DNA from: Madurella fahalii
Taxonomy: Eukaryota > Ascomycota > Sordariomycetes > Sordariales
Direction of reading: 5' to 3'
NCBI GenBank assembly: GCA_029876055.1
Contig: CM056878.1
Coordinates: 3,596,001-3,660,000 of the forward strand
Length of the DNA: 64,000 nucleotides
Shown: piece after piece, positions 11,857 to 22,124 of the stretch
Layout of the letters: the number at the start of each line of letters is the position of its first letter
Numbering within the stretch: position 1 is the first letter of the stretch
Program-made: the position numbers and the translations under genes
Notes under the pieces: model-generated
What the model saw: the letters and a program-made list of their open reading frames with translations, nothing else
Database searches by the model: none
Told to the model about the DNA's origin: nothing

Positions 11857-12869
11857 TCATTTCGACAGCATTAGCGGGCGATTTTCTGCGAGCAGCATGT
11901 CGTGCTGTATATACGGCGGCGGGACAAGGGAGGTCACGATGGCATGTCTCCTACCAGATCGGTATCATGATATTACTTATGGGTCTACCCTCTGCATATC
12001 GTTGGTTGGGGCGTACGGTTGGGTGGTGGATGAGCAATGAGAAGAGGAGTAGGGGGGTTCGGTGTCATTTTCGTCAACCTCTTTCCCTTGAGGGCAGGTA
12101 TCATAATGGGTGGACGAAGGATGTGGATTCTACTTTCATAGAGACAACGTGGCTCTCATATCTGGGAATTCACGAGTTTTCGGGATGACGAACAGGGAGC
12201 AATGGCCGGACTCTTACATAGGCGTGACATAACTCGGCCATGGCTCCAATTCAAGATGAGCGACAGCTAGTTGCATGGCCTATGTTTTAACTTTGTTGTG
12301 GTAGCCTGGTGAAACGAGGAAAACCGAAGCCAACTTCCCGACCAAAAGCGAACGTTGGTAAGAGTTAACTCGGAGCAGCTGAGTCTCGAAAATTGGAATA
12401 CGTAAGTCTGTTCACCCAGTCTACTTTCCTTGCCACTGACTCGGGGGTTTGCAGATTTCGCACGAAAACAAGGGCATTGTTTGCAACACCCGACGTTGTT
12501 CACTTTAAGCCACTTGGGAGACATGTCAAATTACAAGTGCCATGAACACGGATGCAGCACCACGATGGATCCGGTGTCTGCGGACCCTTGTTAAGTGAAC
12601 ACTGGCAAAGCATAGGATGGCCCTTTTAAGTCGGCCACAATTTAAGGAGAGCACATGCGTTCTCTCGGCCGTTTTGTTTGAGGTAGCGACCAGGGGGCAT
12701 GCCACTTTCGTTGTCCGATAGCGAACCGACTCGGCTCTGGCAACAGACGACAACAGGCTTACCGTCAACAGTTTCAGCATCCCTACTAAACTAACCACAA
12801 ACGAAGAGAACACCCCTTTTAACCCTCCCGTAGGACAGAAACGAAAAGGCAGTACCGACGAAAGGAAGA
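11857..12869. other. Intergenic, kinase 3' region and promoter of the next gene
   Basis: About 1 kb without a supported gene. The first part should be the 3' untranslated region of the LAMMER kinase. The last 100-150 bases are A/C-rich and end in AAGGAAGAATGG, a good context for the start at 12870. Nothing else stands out. Confidence 0.5.
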
Positions 12870-14390
12870 ATGGCAGTCGTCCTCGGCAACCGACACCCCG
12901 CCCCTGACCCGCTAGAGCACCTCACCCCCGAAGCCCTCTCGGAGCTCGCCTCCCTCCTCCGCTACTCCCCGCCAGCCTCGCACCTCTCGACGCGCGTCCT
13001 CTCACGCACCTTCCTCGACGCCCAACGCGCCACCATCGAGTCGTCCCGCTTCCCCAGGCAACTGCGCGCCGCGCCGGGCCACGCCGTCCGGACCCTCTTC
13101 CGCGCGCCCTTCGCCGACGACTGGTTCCCCCCCCTGTGCCCGTCCCACCGCCGCCTGAACGCCGACCTCATCGGCCACCTCTTCCGCCTGCTGCGGGTCG
13201 AGGCGTCGCGCGGGTGCGATTCGCTGAGGAGCTTCGTCGCGGCCGTGCGGAGGGACGAGGAAGGCGGCCCCGACCCGCACCCGCACCCCCATCCCCACCC
13301 CGTCGCGGTACCCGCCCGGACGGCCGAGGCGGCGGCGGTGGCGGCGACCACCGTGGTCGACGCGCTCAGCTCCCTCGTGGAACTCTACCTGTCCCCGGAA
13401 CAGGTGGATTGCTACTTTGGGCGGTTTGCGACGCGCGGCACGTTCGATCTCGTCCAGAGCGGCTGTCCGGCCTGTGTCCTGGCTGTGGTTGGCGGGCGGG
13501 GGAACGTGCTGATCGCGCTGCGCGCGAATCTGTTGGGCCGCGCGAGGGGGCCGGCGCACACGCCGAGGCTGTTGGGGTTCGTGGAGGCCTGGGTGGGTGC
13601 CCATGGCAATAAGGAGAAGATGAGGCAGGAGAGCGACAGGTTGGCGGGGGAGTTGAGGAGCGCGAAGCAGGTTATGAGAGAGAAGAGGAAGAGGCTGCGG
13701 AAGGAGAGGAGGGAGAAGGCCAAGCGGGATGACCGGAAGGGCGGGACTGAGCTCCGCGGTAGATTGCCGGTGCGGGCGGAGGTGATGGGTGGTGTATCGA
13801 TGCCGCTGGTGGAGTTGCGTCCTCGGGGTACACAACTGCAGCGCGAGAAAGAACACCCTCCCGCTCCTGCTCCCGTTCCCGCCGGGGCCACCCACGCCGC
13901 GCCCTCACAGCAGGCCAAGAAGAGACCCTCTACCCCTGAATCATGGGAGATGTTCTCATCCACCTCGTCCTCTCCCGGCCTGTTTGACGAGGAAGATAGC
14001 CAAGAAACCGGCGAATACGTCCCCGCCCGCCACAACTGGCCTCGCACCCGCGCAACTGGGCGGAGTCTCCAAGTCCCCGGCCCCAAACCCGGCCCGAGCG
14101 GTAGCCCCTCAGAGAGCGTCTACAGTTCCGCCCCTGAGAGCGTAGCTCGGGTGAAGCCCAGCTATCTACGGCCCAGCCCCGCCATCTTGGGCTTGCCGCG
14201 GCCGGACGAGTACGGCAACATTCAGTCGGACGCTGCGAAGTCCTTCATGGGCGGACCCTCAGCTCGTCCGCAAAAGCAGCAGCGTCAGCGGGGCCGGACT
14301 GCTCCTAGCAAGCAATGCCCCAGACAGCAGGACTCTTCGAATACACAGGAGTCTTCGAATACTGACTGGGGAGATTTGTACGAGAAGTGA
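12870..14390 (+). CDS. Unrecognised intronless protein with basic coiled coil
   Basis: A single 506-codon exon; I do not recognise the family. Residues 1-110 form an Ala/Leu/Arg-rich helical region (LTPEALSELASLLRY, LIGHLFRLLRVEA). A His-Pro dipeptide run follows near residue 137, then a hydrophobic helical stretch around residues 155-235. Residues about 248-290 form a highly charged coiled coil rich in Arg, Lys and Glu (REKRKRLRKERREKAKR), which could double as a nuclear signal. The remainder is Pro/Ser-rich and probably disordered. The ATG lies in AGAATGG, a purine at -3, and no earlier in-frame ATG fits. Codon bias is GC-rich like the neighbours and the frame is uninterrupted, so I take it as real. 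It is most likely a lineage-restricted protein of nuclear or cytoplasmic location. Confidence 0.72.
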   Translation: MAVVLGNRHPAPDPLEHLTPEALSELASLLRYSPPASHLSTRVLSRTFLDAQRATIESSRFPRQLRAAPGHAVRTLFRAPFADDWFPPLCPSHRRLNADLIGHLFRLLRVEASRGCDSLRSFVAAVRRDEEGGPDPHPHPHPHPVAVPARTAEAAAVAATTVVDALSSLVELYLSPEQVDCYFGRFATRGTFDLVQSGCPACVLAVVGGRGNVLIALRANLLGRARGPAHTPRLLGFVEAWVGAHGNKEKMRQESDRLAGELRSAKQVMREKRKRLRKERREKAKRDDRKGGTELRGRLPVRAEVMGGVSMPLVELRPRGTQLQREKEHPPAPAPVPAGATHAAPSQQAKKRPSTPESWEMFSSTSSSPGLFDEEDSQETGEYVPARHNWPRTRATGRSLQVPGPKPGPSGSPSESVYSSAPESVARVKPSYLRPSPAILGLPRPDEYGNIQSDAAKSFMGGPSARPQKQQRQRGRTAPSKQCPRQQDSSNTQESSNTDWGDLYEK

Positions 14391-14824
14391 TGACGATACC
14401 CCCCCCCCCACAACAACTGATCTCGCTATCTACGGTTCGCCGCGTTTGGTTTGGTAAACCGTTACGAACCACTGACATTAGGCTAACCGGAAGTGGTAAC
14501 AGTAGAGAGACAGCAAGCCCAGAGAGAGAGCGTTGCACCTGATAAGTTTATCCTACTACTATTTATCCCTTCTTCCATTTTGACTGGTTGCCTGTTAAAG
14601 TTATCGGCTCCCGTCCTATTATCAAAAGCATCTCTTACATGGGTGGTAGAGCTGGTACAGTGAGTAATGAGGCACACCCTGTAGGGTAGAACAGTGTACG
14701 AAGAAGAATAATATAAAGATTTAGTAATGAATATACACAAAGGAATATTTTTTGTGCAATACCATGCGTTGAGATGTCCGTGAAATCCCGGTACCTCTTA
14801 AGAATCATTAAAGAAGGAGAGAAA

Positions 14825-14857
<33 letters not shown>

Positions 14858-15200
14858 AAGGATACGAATAATCCTCTAGTACGACGGGAAGTCTAGAAGT
14901 TATAGATTGCTAAAAGCATTGGGGACAAATTGTAGACAAAGCCGTAGTCTATCGAGTAAGATGCCTACATCTGTAGAAGCCACCGTTAGATCGCGTGCGC
15001 CTCTTTTCTCGCTGGATATAACCAAGCCAAGTCTTCCGTCTATATGCAATGCTGTCCACCCCACACGACTAACCGAATCTTTTGGCATTCCCTCAAGTAA
15101 TCGTACACTCTACGCCGTAGTCTAACTATGGCCTCCCCCCCCACTCTTCCCGCCCAGTGATCTAGATATCTATATCGTACACTCCGACTCCGCGAACCCG
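14391..15200. other. Convergent 3' intergenic region
   Basis: This gap between the ends of two convergent genes holds a C11 run (14399-14409), a run of A12 followed by (AG)12 at 14822-14856, and AT-rich sequence suitable for 3' end formation on both strands. No gene is visible. Confidence 0.6.
14822..14856. repeat. A12 plus (AG)12 microsatellite
   Basis: Uninterrupted A12 joined to twelve AG units in the convergent 3' region between the orphan gene and TRZ1. Confidence 0.9.
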
Positions 15201-18137
15201 TTAGGCCTCCTCAGCGTTCTTCCCCACCTTCCTCGCCCGCCTGTCGGCCAGTTTCTTCTCCGTTTCCTCGTCCTCCTTCAGCAGCTCCCTCAGCGCGGGC
15301 AGGAACTCCTTGGCCTGCTTGAACTCGCCCAGCTTGACGCGCATGTGGTCAAACGCAAACAGCACCTCGACATCCTTCACCGCATCCCCGTTGTTCTCCT
15401 TCTTCAGCGCCTCCTCGTTGACGATCGGCAGCTTGGGATAGCGCTGCGAGAAGTGCGTCAGCAGGATGCGGCGCGCCTCCATCTTCCCGCCCACCTCGAG
15501 CGCCTCGGACAGGGTCGAGTGCTTCTTGGCGAGCGCGTCGCCTGAAAGCTCGTCGTCAAAGGTGCACTCGTGCAGGAGGAGGTGGGCGCCGCGCCCGAGC
15601 TCGGCGAACGCCTCGGACGGGCGGCAGTCGCCCGAGTAGGCGATCTTGAGGCCTGTGTCCGGGAAGGTGAGCACGACGGCCGTGGCCTCATAGCAGTGGT
15701 CTACGAAGCAGGCTTCGATGGTTGGCAGCCCGAGGTCGTGCGACGATGCGATGGTTTCGGGGAGGCAGACCCGTGTCCGGGTCCCCGGTAAGGGCTTGGG
15801 GTTGTGGCGGAGGGTGATAATGGCGAGCGGGGCGGAACTGAGGCCTGGTTGGACGGGCTTGATTTCCCTGAGGAAGCCTTGGTACTTGGGAGTAGCGATG
15901 ATGCCGAGCCTAGGGAACTTGGGGTTAGGTTCGAGCTGGAGCCAGCGGTCAATGACGGAGATGGTGCCGAGGTGGTGGTCGGCGTGGACGTGACTGATGT
16001 AGATGGCGCGAAGGTCCTTGAGGACTTCGTCTGCGCCTTGGTAGCCAAAGTTGCGGCGGAGCTGTCCGAGGGTGTTCTCGCCGCAATCGAGGAGGTAGCT
16101 GCCCCAGCCGGGGACTCGGATCAGGGTGGCCGATACATTGCGGTACTTGGACGGCAGGGCCGAGCCTGTCCCGAGCGTGATGATCTCGACATCGGGCACG
16201 GGCAAGTCCTTCTGGGCCTCGTTGGTCTGCGAGATGAAGGCAGGGTCAGATATTTTCGCCCGCGCGGCATCTGCAAGGTCCAAGATCCGCGGGGTCTCTG
16301 CTAGTTCTAAAAGCGGCGCTCCCGTATCCATGACGGGGACGATGTCGTCGGTTTGGTGGGCCACTCTCGGAGCGAACTGGAACTTTGCGCCGGGGCGGCC
16401 GACGTCGGCGAGGGGCTCCAACGCCGCTTCGATATCTAACTTTGCACTATCGAAAACGGGAAGGGGGAATCTATCCGGATCAATGCGGTTCATCTTGATG
16501 AGCTTCTCCGCAGATGATTCGAGCGCCAGAGTGTTGGGAGAGATGTCGCGGCCGAGCACGATGTGCTTCATGGACGAGTGCGCCTTCATGAATTCCAGTA
16601 GCCTAGACTCGCCTTCCAGCAGCGACTTGTCGGGAAGGATCCAGTACATGGTGTCGACACCCGTCATGATTTCGGGGACGGACCACTCGGGACGCTCGAG
16701 GAAGGCGTCTACGAACTCTGGTGAAGGAAGATCGACCACTGCAAAACCGCGACCCTCAATCGGAGGTGCCATAACCATTTGCGGAGTGACGACGACCCCA
16801 TCTTTCCCGGTCACATCCAATCCCGATGTAAGCTTCTTGAAGTCGTGCTTGGCTACGCCGAGCGCCGTGGCGGCGACGGGGTCGAACTTGCCCCGGCGCG
16901 GATGAGCCTTGACGACGTAGCATACAGACTGGCGGGAAGGATGCGTCAGGGGTAGCTGTTCTACCTGGGATGCCGGCCAGGGAAGCCGCACAAGGACCTT
17001 GAGATGGCTGGGGCAGGCCTTGTCGCCGGGAAGCGGGCCGGTGTAGGGTTCGATGTGGCCTATCGCGTTTCTGACGAATAACTTGGCGGGCAGCTGGACG
17101 TCCCGAAGCCGCATCTCGCGCAGAGTGTCGAGTTTCCAGTCCGAATCGAACATATCCTTAACGACGGCCTCCCGGATCTGCTGATCAATATCAGAGTTTG
17201 CATCCTCAGAACCGGGCTCCGAGTCGGTCTCGGAGGACGGGCTGAGCTTCCGCCTCTTCGCCGACCGATGGCCGCCGGCGATGCGGGGGATTGCTGGGGG
17301 CCCGGAGAGCAGGACGGACCAGACCCGGATATTCTCGTCCTCGTAGTCGGGCTTAGTATCGTTGTGGGCTGACCGGGGGTCGTGGCGGACCTCCCTAGGG
17401 CGAAGGGGGAGGCCTTTGCGGAAGATGAAGCGGCGGGCGGCGGCCAAGGTGTGCGTCAGGTTCCTTCCGCCGTGGATACTCAGGGGGGTGTCGGCCGTGC
17501 TGAGCTCAGGTTTGCCCAGGCTGCGCAGCCTCTCGTTTTCTTGGTCGATATGGGCCTTGGACGTGGCCTTGAGCTCGGCCATGGTGAGTATCATGCCCAG
17601 CATGCCGCCGGTGCTCTGCCAGTCGACACGGCCGGTGAGAAATATATTTTGGATCTTGGAAAGCGACACTTTGCGCTGCACCATGATGCGCTGTGTGCCC
17701 TCGGCGAGGGGACCGAAGAGGTAGCGCTGAGAGTCGAAGTGTAGCATGAGGCACGGCCCCGGCGTGTCGGCCGTGGGCGTGCTGACAATCTGAACGTAGC
17801 TGTGCATCGCGGAGTGCTGGTAGGGAACGGATCCCGTGGGCGGGGCCAGATCCGAGGGGAAGAGGACGAAGCGCAGGTTGTGCCGCGCCAGATTCGCCCT
17901 GGCGCGCCAGGGAATGGTGTTCGGAAACAGGGCCGGCGGGATCGTGGTTGTTGGACGTGGGAGCTGGAACTGGACGAGTGGTGACGGCCTCTTCCTGGTG
18001 TACGATGGCCTCTTCTTGCTATGCGACGGCAAGAAGGGTTTGGTATGGGGTGACGGCGCCCTCTTGAGCTTCAAGCTTGCTCGGCTTGGATTGCTGGTGT
18101 AGAGGTCTCGCAAGAGTCTTCGTCCCGTTGCATGCAT
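15201..18137 (-). CDS. TRZ1: tRNA 3' endonuclease RNase Z, long form
   Basis: A single exon of 978 residues, the usual size of the ELAC2/Trz1 long form. The enzyme removes the 3' trailer of precursor tRNAs in nucleus and mitochondria. The N-terminal half is the degenerate metallo-beta-lactamase-like domain (from about residue 111; VDWQSTGGMLGMILTM near 175). The C-terminal half is catalytic: GTGSALPSKYRNVSATLI, then the zinc-binding motif HVHADHHLG near residue 715, IAYSGDCRPSEAF, and LLHECTFDDEL. A basic tail ends the protein. Residues 1-50 are rich in Arg, Ser and Lys and lack acidic residues apart from one Asp, like a mitochondrial presequence. The second in-frame Met is residue 111 (ATG at 17807), just where the conserved domain begins. 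The first ATG has T at -3 and is therefore weak, so a dual-targeting arrangement is likely. Confidence 0.95.
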   Translation of the reverse strand: MHATGRRLLRDLYTSNPSRASLKLKRAPSPHTKPFLPSHSKKRPSYTRKRPSPLVQFQLPRPTTTIPPALFPNTIPWRARANLARHNLRFVLFPSDLAPPTGSVPYQHSAMHSYVQIVSTPTADTPGPCLMLHFDSQRYLFGPLAEGTQRIMVQRKVSLSKIQNIFLTGRVDWQSTGGMLGMILTMAELKATSKAHIDQENERLRSLGKPELSTADTPLSIHGGRNLTHTLAAARRFIFRKGLPLRPREVRHDPRSAHNDTKPDYEDENIRVWSVLLSGPPAIPRIAGGHRSAKRRKLSPSSETDSEPGSEDANSDIDQQIREAVVKDMFDSDWKLDTLREMRLRDVQLPAKLFVRNAIGHIEPYTGPLPGDKACPSHLKVLVRLPWPASQVEQLPLTHPSRQSVCYVVKAHPRRGKFDPVAATALGVAKHDFKKLTSGLDVTGKDGVVVTPQMVMAPPIEGRGFAVVDLPSPEFVDAFLERPEWSVPEIMTGVDTMYWILPDKSLLEGESRLLEFMKAHSSMKHIVLGRDISPNTLALESSAEKLIKMNRIDPDRFPLPVFDSAKLDIEAALEPLADVGRPGAKFQFAPRVAHQTDDIVPVMDTGAPLLELAETPRILDLADAARAKISDPAFISQTNEAQKDLPVPDVEIITLGTGSALPSKYRNVSATLIRVPGWGSYLLDCGENTLGQLRRNFGYQGADEVLKDLRAIYISHVHADHHLGTISVIDRWLQLEPNPKFPRLGIIATPKYQGFLREIKPVQPGLSSAPLAIITLRHNPKPLPGTRTRVCLPETIASSHDLGLPTIEACFVDHCYEATAVVLTFPDTGLKIAYSGDCRPSEAFAELGRGAHLLLHECTFDDELSGDALAKKHSTLSEALEVGGKMEARRILLTHFSQRYPKLPIVNEEALKKENNGDAVKDVEVLFAFDHMRVKLGEFKQAKEFLPALRELLKEDEETEKKLADRRARKVGKNAEEA

Positions 18138-18140
18138 TTA
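18131..18140 (-). promoter_or_regulatory. Weak first start codon of TRZ1 with overlapping out-of-frame ATG
   Basis: The first TRZ1 ATG (18137-18135) has the context TAA before it, so position -3 is T. A second ATG begins four bases later (18133) in another frame and reads about 20 codons to TGA. The next in-frame Met is 111 with GCG before it, so position -3 is G. This layout favours leaky scanning toward the internal start. Confidence 0.55.
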
Positions 18141-18624
18141 AACCTCCCCGCAGCTCCACAGGCCGCTGTCTTGTCTACCTTATTCCCTTCCCCCGTCTTC
18201 ATTAGGCGCCGCTGCTTGCTGTTTGGCCGGTGACTCAGCTCCGACCACAGAAGTATCGTTGTGACTTGGTGGCTTGCAGCGCTTGGGACCCAGTCAATCG
18301 ACTTTTTTTTGGTCTTCTTATTTTTGCCAAACCAAGCGTGCGCGGGGCGAGTTCACCCATGTCCTTCCTATCGAGAAAGGGTTAGGGTAGCAACCACTCA
18401 CTGATAAGATAACAAAGGCCGCGATAAGCGTTCCCATTTATCTCACACTGAAGTCCTGAGTACCTGCGAAAAGGGGTTGATATCCATATTGCGACGATCC
18501 TCTGGATTGTTTCCTCAGTAATACAGCGTGGCACGCATATAACAATATCTTCTTCGTGGACGTAAATAGAAGCATCTAACCATTCCAAGGCCCGTTTCAC
18601 CCCCCTCCCCCCCAAAAAAGCCTT
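18138..18624. other. TRZ1 upstream region
   Basis: A 487 bp gap between the TRZ1 start and the APP1 stop, both on the minus strand. It holds the TRZ1 promoter and APP1 3' region. A telomere-like GGGTTAGGG occurs at 18380-18388. No gene is visible. Confidence 0.55.
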
Positions 18625-21525
18625 CTAACCCCCTCCGGATCGCTCGCTATTGACCTTCCGAAGCGCCTCCTTCACAATGCCTTCCGCCTCGGCAATCACA
18701 TCATCTCCTCTCCGCCAAGTATATAGCTTCACACCATGCGCATCCAGTGTCTCGTGAGCCCTCGATAGCCGCCGCAGCCACAAGTCCACCTTCTTGTTGA
18801 TGGCCGCCACGGCCGCCGGCCCATTGGACTGCGTTGCTGTCTCCGCGATAGAGCTGTGATTCGGGTATGCGCCGGAAATTGGGGGGAGCGCATCCATATC
18901 CGTTACGTCAAAGTTAGCGTCTGACCCCCTGTGCTGCTGCTGAGCTGTCGTGGGAGTCCCCCGGCGACGGGGCGGGGGTGGCGGGGGAGGGCTTGGTTTA
19001 GGGCTGCTGGACGGGGCACTGGATTGTGTCTGAGCCCGTGACAGTGGGCCAGGGCTGCTCTCAGCTCCAGAAAGCTCTCCGATGCGAGGGTTCAACGGGA
19101 TGCCTTTCTGACTTGGGCTGCTTACGTCCGACGAGGCGCTTCGTAACGCCGCGGGCTTGACGGGGCGCGGTGGTGGTGCCTTTCGAGGAGGGGCGTCCGA
19201 GGCTGGCGTCGTTGTCCCAGAACCGCTCGGCCTGCTCTCCTTCCCGACGGTGTTCCGCGCTTCCTCTGGGCTGAGCTGTGCGGGTTCGTCTGAAAAATCT
19301 ATGAGCGTCCCCATGACCGGCCCTGAACTTGGCGGCGGTGCGGTAGCGCGAGGAGGCAACTGAGGCCTGTTCTTTGGTTCATTATTGGCTGGCCGGTCCT
19401 CCAACCTGGATCGGTTGCTCCCCAGTGTGCTACGCTGTCCCGCACCCATGCTGAATGAAGAGTCAAAGAAGCCCGCCTGAGTCTGGTCAGGCGTGGTGAC
19501 ATCGCGAATGAAGACGGCCAAGATCCGCCCAGGATTCGACACAACAAGCTCAGTGTAAACCTCAAGATCCGCCTCTCCGCTATCGCCAACAAGCAGAAAC
19601 TTGCGGTCTGGAAAATCCCGTAGGATAGCCTCGAGCGTTCCCTTCTTTCGCTCCGCTACCGGCTCGAAAATGCCCTGCAGCATGCCGCTGTATTGTTTCA
19701 GGTGGATAGAACCCTGGGGTAGGCCCGCCGTGTGGAAGAAGGTTGCGAGAACGGGGAACAGCTGCCATGGGCTGTTGGAGCAGTAGTGCATCTTTACCCC
19801 CATTTCATGCATTGCGTGATACCACTCCCTGACTCCGTCAATTGTCAGGTCCGCCAGCTCGCGGACAAATGTGTTTCTAAAGATCTCGCGGGCGCCCATT
19901 GCGATATTCGAACGCTTGATCGTGTCGTCAATGTCGCTGATCAGACTGACACCCTTGGACTCGATGATCTGGATGGGTTTGGTGGCCGAGATATTCTCAT
20001 TCGCCAAGACCCGCACATGCGTAGGGATAAATTCGAGAGCAACGCGCGTGCTGAAGTGGCCAGAGTCGTCTGTCGTGACCGTATGCGATCGTGACTGCTC
20101 GTCGTTGTAGAAGAACATGGTGATGGGGATCTGGACTAAAGGAGTCGTCATGAACGGTCCTATACGTGCCATGAGGTTTGCGTTGGCGACTGAGAGCTCG
20201 GCGTCTGTCAGCTCCGACTGCTGTTGCATCGTGGGAGTCCTGGCCGACAATTTTGGGGACGGCGGTGGCGAAACAGGAGCGCGCCCTCCCCCGTAGCTGT
20301 CTGAACCGGACTCGCCGTTAGGGCCACTGGGAGGTTCGCTATATCCTCCCCTGTTAGCTACCTCCTTCTCTCCCTGGCCTCGCCGTTCAATTTCCCGCGC
20401 TTCTCGCGCAATTCTCTGCTCCTCCCTCATCTTCTCGTGTTCCTCATGCGTGCTCGCTGCTGGCTCGGACTGCGTCGCCGGCGGTGGAATACCACTGAGC
20501 CTCCTCGCCAGACCAATCAACATGCGATTCCGCCTTGTCATCGGTCCCTTACTAGGCATATATATCCAGCCTCTGACATCGACATCAGCCACTGCCTTCT
20601 CATCCTCCACCCTCGCCCACTCCTGCTTCCAATACTCCTCCTCGGTGACACCCATTTGCGCCGCGTTCGCCGCCTGGAACGACTGCCCCGGCGGGAACCT
20701 CCCGGAGCCCCCAAACTCCTTCACATGCCTCTTGGCATACGTCGGGAAGAGTACCATCTGCTCCTCTCCCTTGGTGACGATTGACACCTGCGGAAACGCT
20801 CCCGGAATGGAGAACTGCTCAACCGACATGTCCATCCCGCGAACCCGCGTGTTATTATACTGCTCCTTGAGCTCCGACGCAGCAGCCACTCCGGCGCGGT
20901 AGACACTCCCCGCCATGGCCGCTAGCTTCCTGCGCCTCGCCCCTCGCTCGGGAGGAGGCGGGGACTCATTCCCGTACATATCATAGCCGCCCGCTCTTGC
21001 TTGCGCCCGACCCGCGCCCGACCCACCCCCATATCCGTACCCAACCCCGTGTCCATACGCCTGCCGCGACGTCGGCGGCAACGGCGGCGTCGGCATCTTC
21101 CTCCGTACCTTGGCGCTGTCAGTCGCAGCCGCCGAGGCGTCCCTCACACCCGCATTCCCCTTCTCCGCCCCGACACGCCTTCCGCTCCCGCCACCAGGCT
21201 TTGGCTCCTTCCCGGCAGACTGCCCCAGCAACAGCTGCCGACTGTGCCTCCTCACCAGATCCACCAAGCGTGTCTGCTCGCGACGCTTGCGCTGCCGCTC
21301 AACGATGAACCGGTAGATGCGGCTCTGCAAGCGGAGCTTGTAGTGCGGGAGGGTGTCGAGGTGGAAGCGGAGGAGGCGCTCGCGGTAGAGGTCGCGAACG
21401 GTGCGAGGGAAGAGATATCGGAGGAGAGATGAGCGGTGGTGTGGGTGTGGGTGCGGGTGCGGGTGCGGGTGCGGGTGCTGGAATGGGCGCAGCGGGTGCC
21501 GGAAGAAGCGTTTGAAGGGCGCCAC
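18625..21525 (-). CDS. APP1: App1-type phosphatidate phosphatase
   Basis: A single 966-residue exon. Yeast App1 is a Mg2+-dependent phosphatidate phosphatase of cortical actin patches that links diacylglycerol formation to endocytosis. The catalytic DUF2183 domain lies at about residues 450-680 and contains the haloacid-dehalogenase motif DIDDTIKRSN (DxDxT) near residue 530, followed by YCSNSPWQLFPVLATFF and the acidic motif FLLVGDSGEADLEVY. Upstream are SIVTKGEEQMVLFPTYAKRHVKEFG, conserved in the family, and a basic, Gly-rich N-terminal extension. The C-terminal 280 residues are Pro/Ser-rich with runs of six to seven prolines, suited to SH3 binding as in yeast App1. Residues 17-31 are a His-Pro dipeptide run encoded by a hexanucleotide repeat. 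The last residues include a short conserved helix with KLYTWRRGDDVIAEAE. Confidence 0.93.
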   Translation of the reverse strand: MAPFKRFFRHPLRPFQHPHPHPHPHPHPHHRSSLLRYLFPRTVRDLYRERLLRFHLDTLPHYKLRLQSRIYRFIVERQRKRREQTRLVDLVRRHSRQLLLGQSAGKEPKPGGGSGRRVGAEKGNAGVRDASAAATDSAKVRRKMPTPPLPPTSRQAYGHGVGYGYGGGSGAGRAQARAGGYDMYGNESPPPPERGARRRKLAAMAGSVYRAGVAAASELKEQYNNTRVRGMDMSVEQFSIPGAFPQVSIVTKGEEQMVLFPTYAKRHVKEFGGSGRFPPGQSFQAANAAQMGVTEEEYWKQEWARVEDEKAVADVDVRGWIYMPSKGPMTRRNRMLIGLARRLSGIPPPATQSEPAASTHEEHEKMREEQRIAREAREIERRGQGEKEVANRGGYSEPPSGPNGESGSDSYGGGRAPVSPPPSPKLSARTPTMQQQSELTDAELSVANANLMARIGPFMTTPLVQIPITMFFYNDEQSRSHTVTTDDSGHFSTRVALEFIPTHVRVLANENISATKPIQIIESKGVSLISDIDDTIKRSNIAMGAREIFRNTFVRELADLTIDGVREWYHAMHEMGVKMHYCSNSPWQLFPVLATFFHTAGLPQGSIHLKQYSGMLQGIFEPVAERKKGTLEAILRDFPDRKFLLVGDSGEADLEVYTELVVSNPGRILAVFIRDVTTPDQTQAGFFDSSFSMGAGQRSTLGSNRSRLEDRPANNEPKNRPQLPPRATAPPPSSGPVMGTLIDFSDEPAQLSPEEARNTVGKESRPSGSGTTTPASDAPPRKAPPPRPVKPAALRSASSDVSSPSQKGIPLNPRIGELSGAESSPGPLSRAQTQSSAPSSSPKPSPPPPPPPRRRGTPTTAQQQHRGSDANFDVTDMDALPPISGAYPNHSSIAETATQSNGPAAVAAINKKVDLWLRRLSRAHETLDAHGVKLYTWRRGDDVIAEAEGIVKEALRKVNSERSGGG
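21440..21478 (-). repeat. GCGGGT hexanucleotide repeat coding for His-Pro run
   Basis: Six and a half tandem hexamers (GTGGGT/GCGGGT on the plus strand) lie in frame near the 5' end of the APP1 coding region and give alternating His and Pro residues. Confidence 0.85.
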
Positions 21526-22124
21526 GTTGGTCTCTCGGTGTTTCCGTTTAGCGCAGAGCTAGGTAACTAACAGGGAGAGAAGGCGGCGGGACCGAGATGT
21601 TCAGGGACTCAAGATCGCATGGACGGAGAGCACGATGCTGCTTGCGTGGGGCGTAAGCTCAATCCGAGGGTTGCAAGAGTCCACAGGCACCTCCAATTGG
21701 TATGTCGTAAACTTTTGATTACCTTACAACCACTGCTTAACCCACAATGAATGAATCGAGGAGGGAGAGAACAGGCGGCAACAGGAAGTGATGGGATTCA
21801 AATGCGCGTGGCGCAGACGAAGGTAGATTGGAACAAAATCCAAGGCCATGTCCGGTGCGCGCTGTTGTCGCCCCCCCCCCGGTCGATAGGCAGTACTGTA
21901 CCTATGTTACGTCACCTACGTGTAGTGAGGCAGCGCCACGGGCTGCGGGGCGGCTATGGTTACTGGCTTGCTAAATTACAGGGGGTTGCGCCTAATGATT
22001 ACTCGTGGCAACCGAGCCAGAGGTGGCTCGAATCCCGTTATGGGTACCTAAGTATCGAATGCACCAAGACTTCTAAGGTTCAAAGGACGACAAAAATATA
22101 TTAGCTGTGGTATCACTGGCTAGC
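21526..22124. other. APP1 promoter and DRS1 3' region
   Basis: About 600 bp between the APP1 start and the DRS1 stop. It includes a C10 run (21871-21880) and a GTACTGTAC palindrome at 21893-21901, about 370 bp from the APP1 start. The sequence GGCTCGAATCCCG near 22028 superficially resembles a tRNA T-loop, but no cloverleaf can be drawn around it. Confidence 0.5.

Noticed and set aside
13002..13895. 297-codon frame antisense to the orphan gene at 12870
   Set aside because: It is a shadow frame of GC-rich codons and contains Arg/Pro/His-rich low-complexity sequence without domain signal.
22000..22060. tRNA-like GGCTCGAATCC sequence
   Set aside because: No acceptor, D or anticodon stems can be drawn around it.
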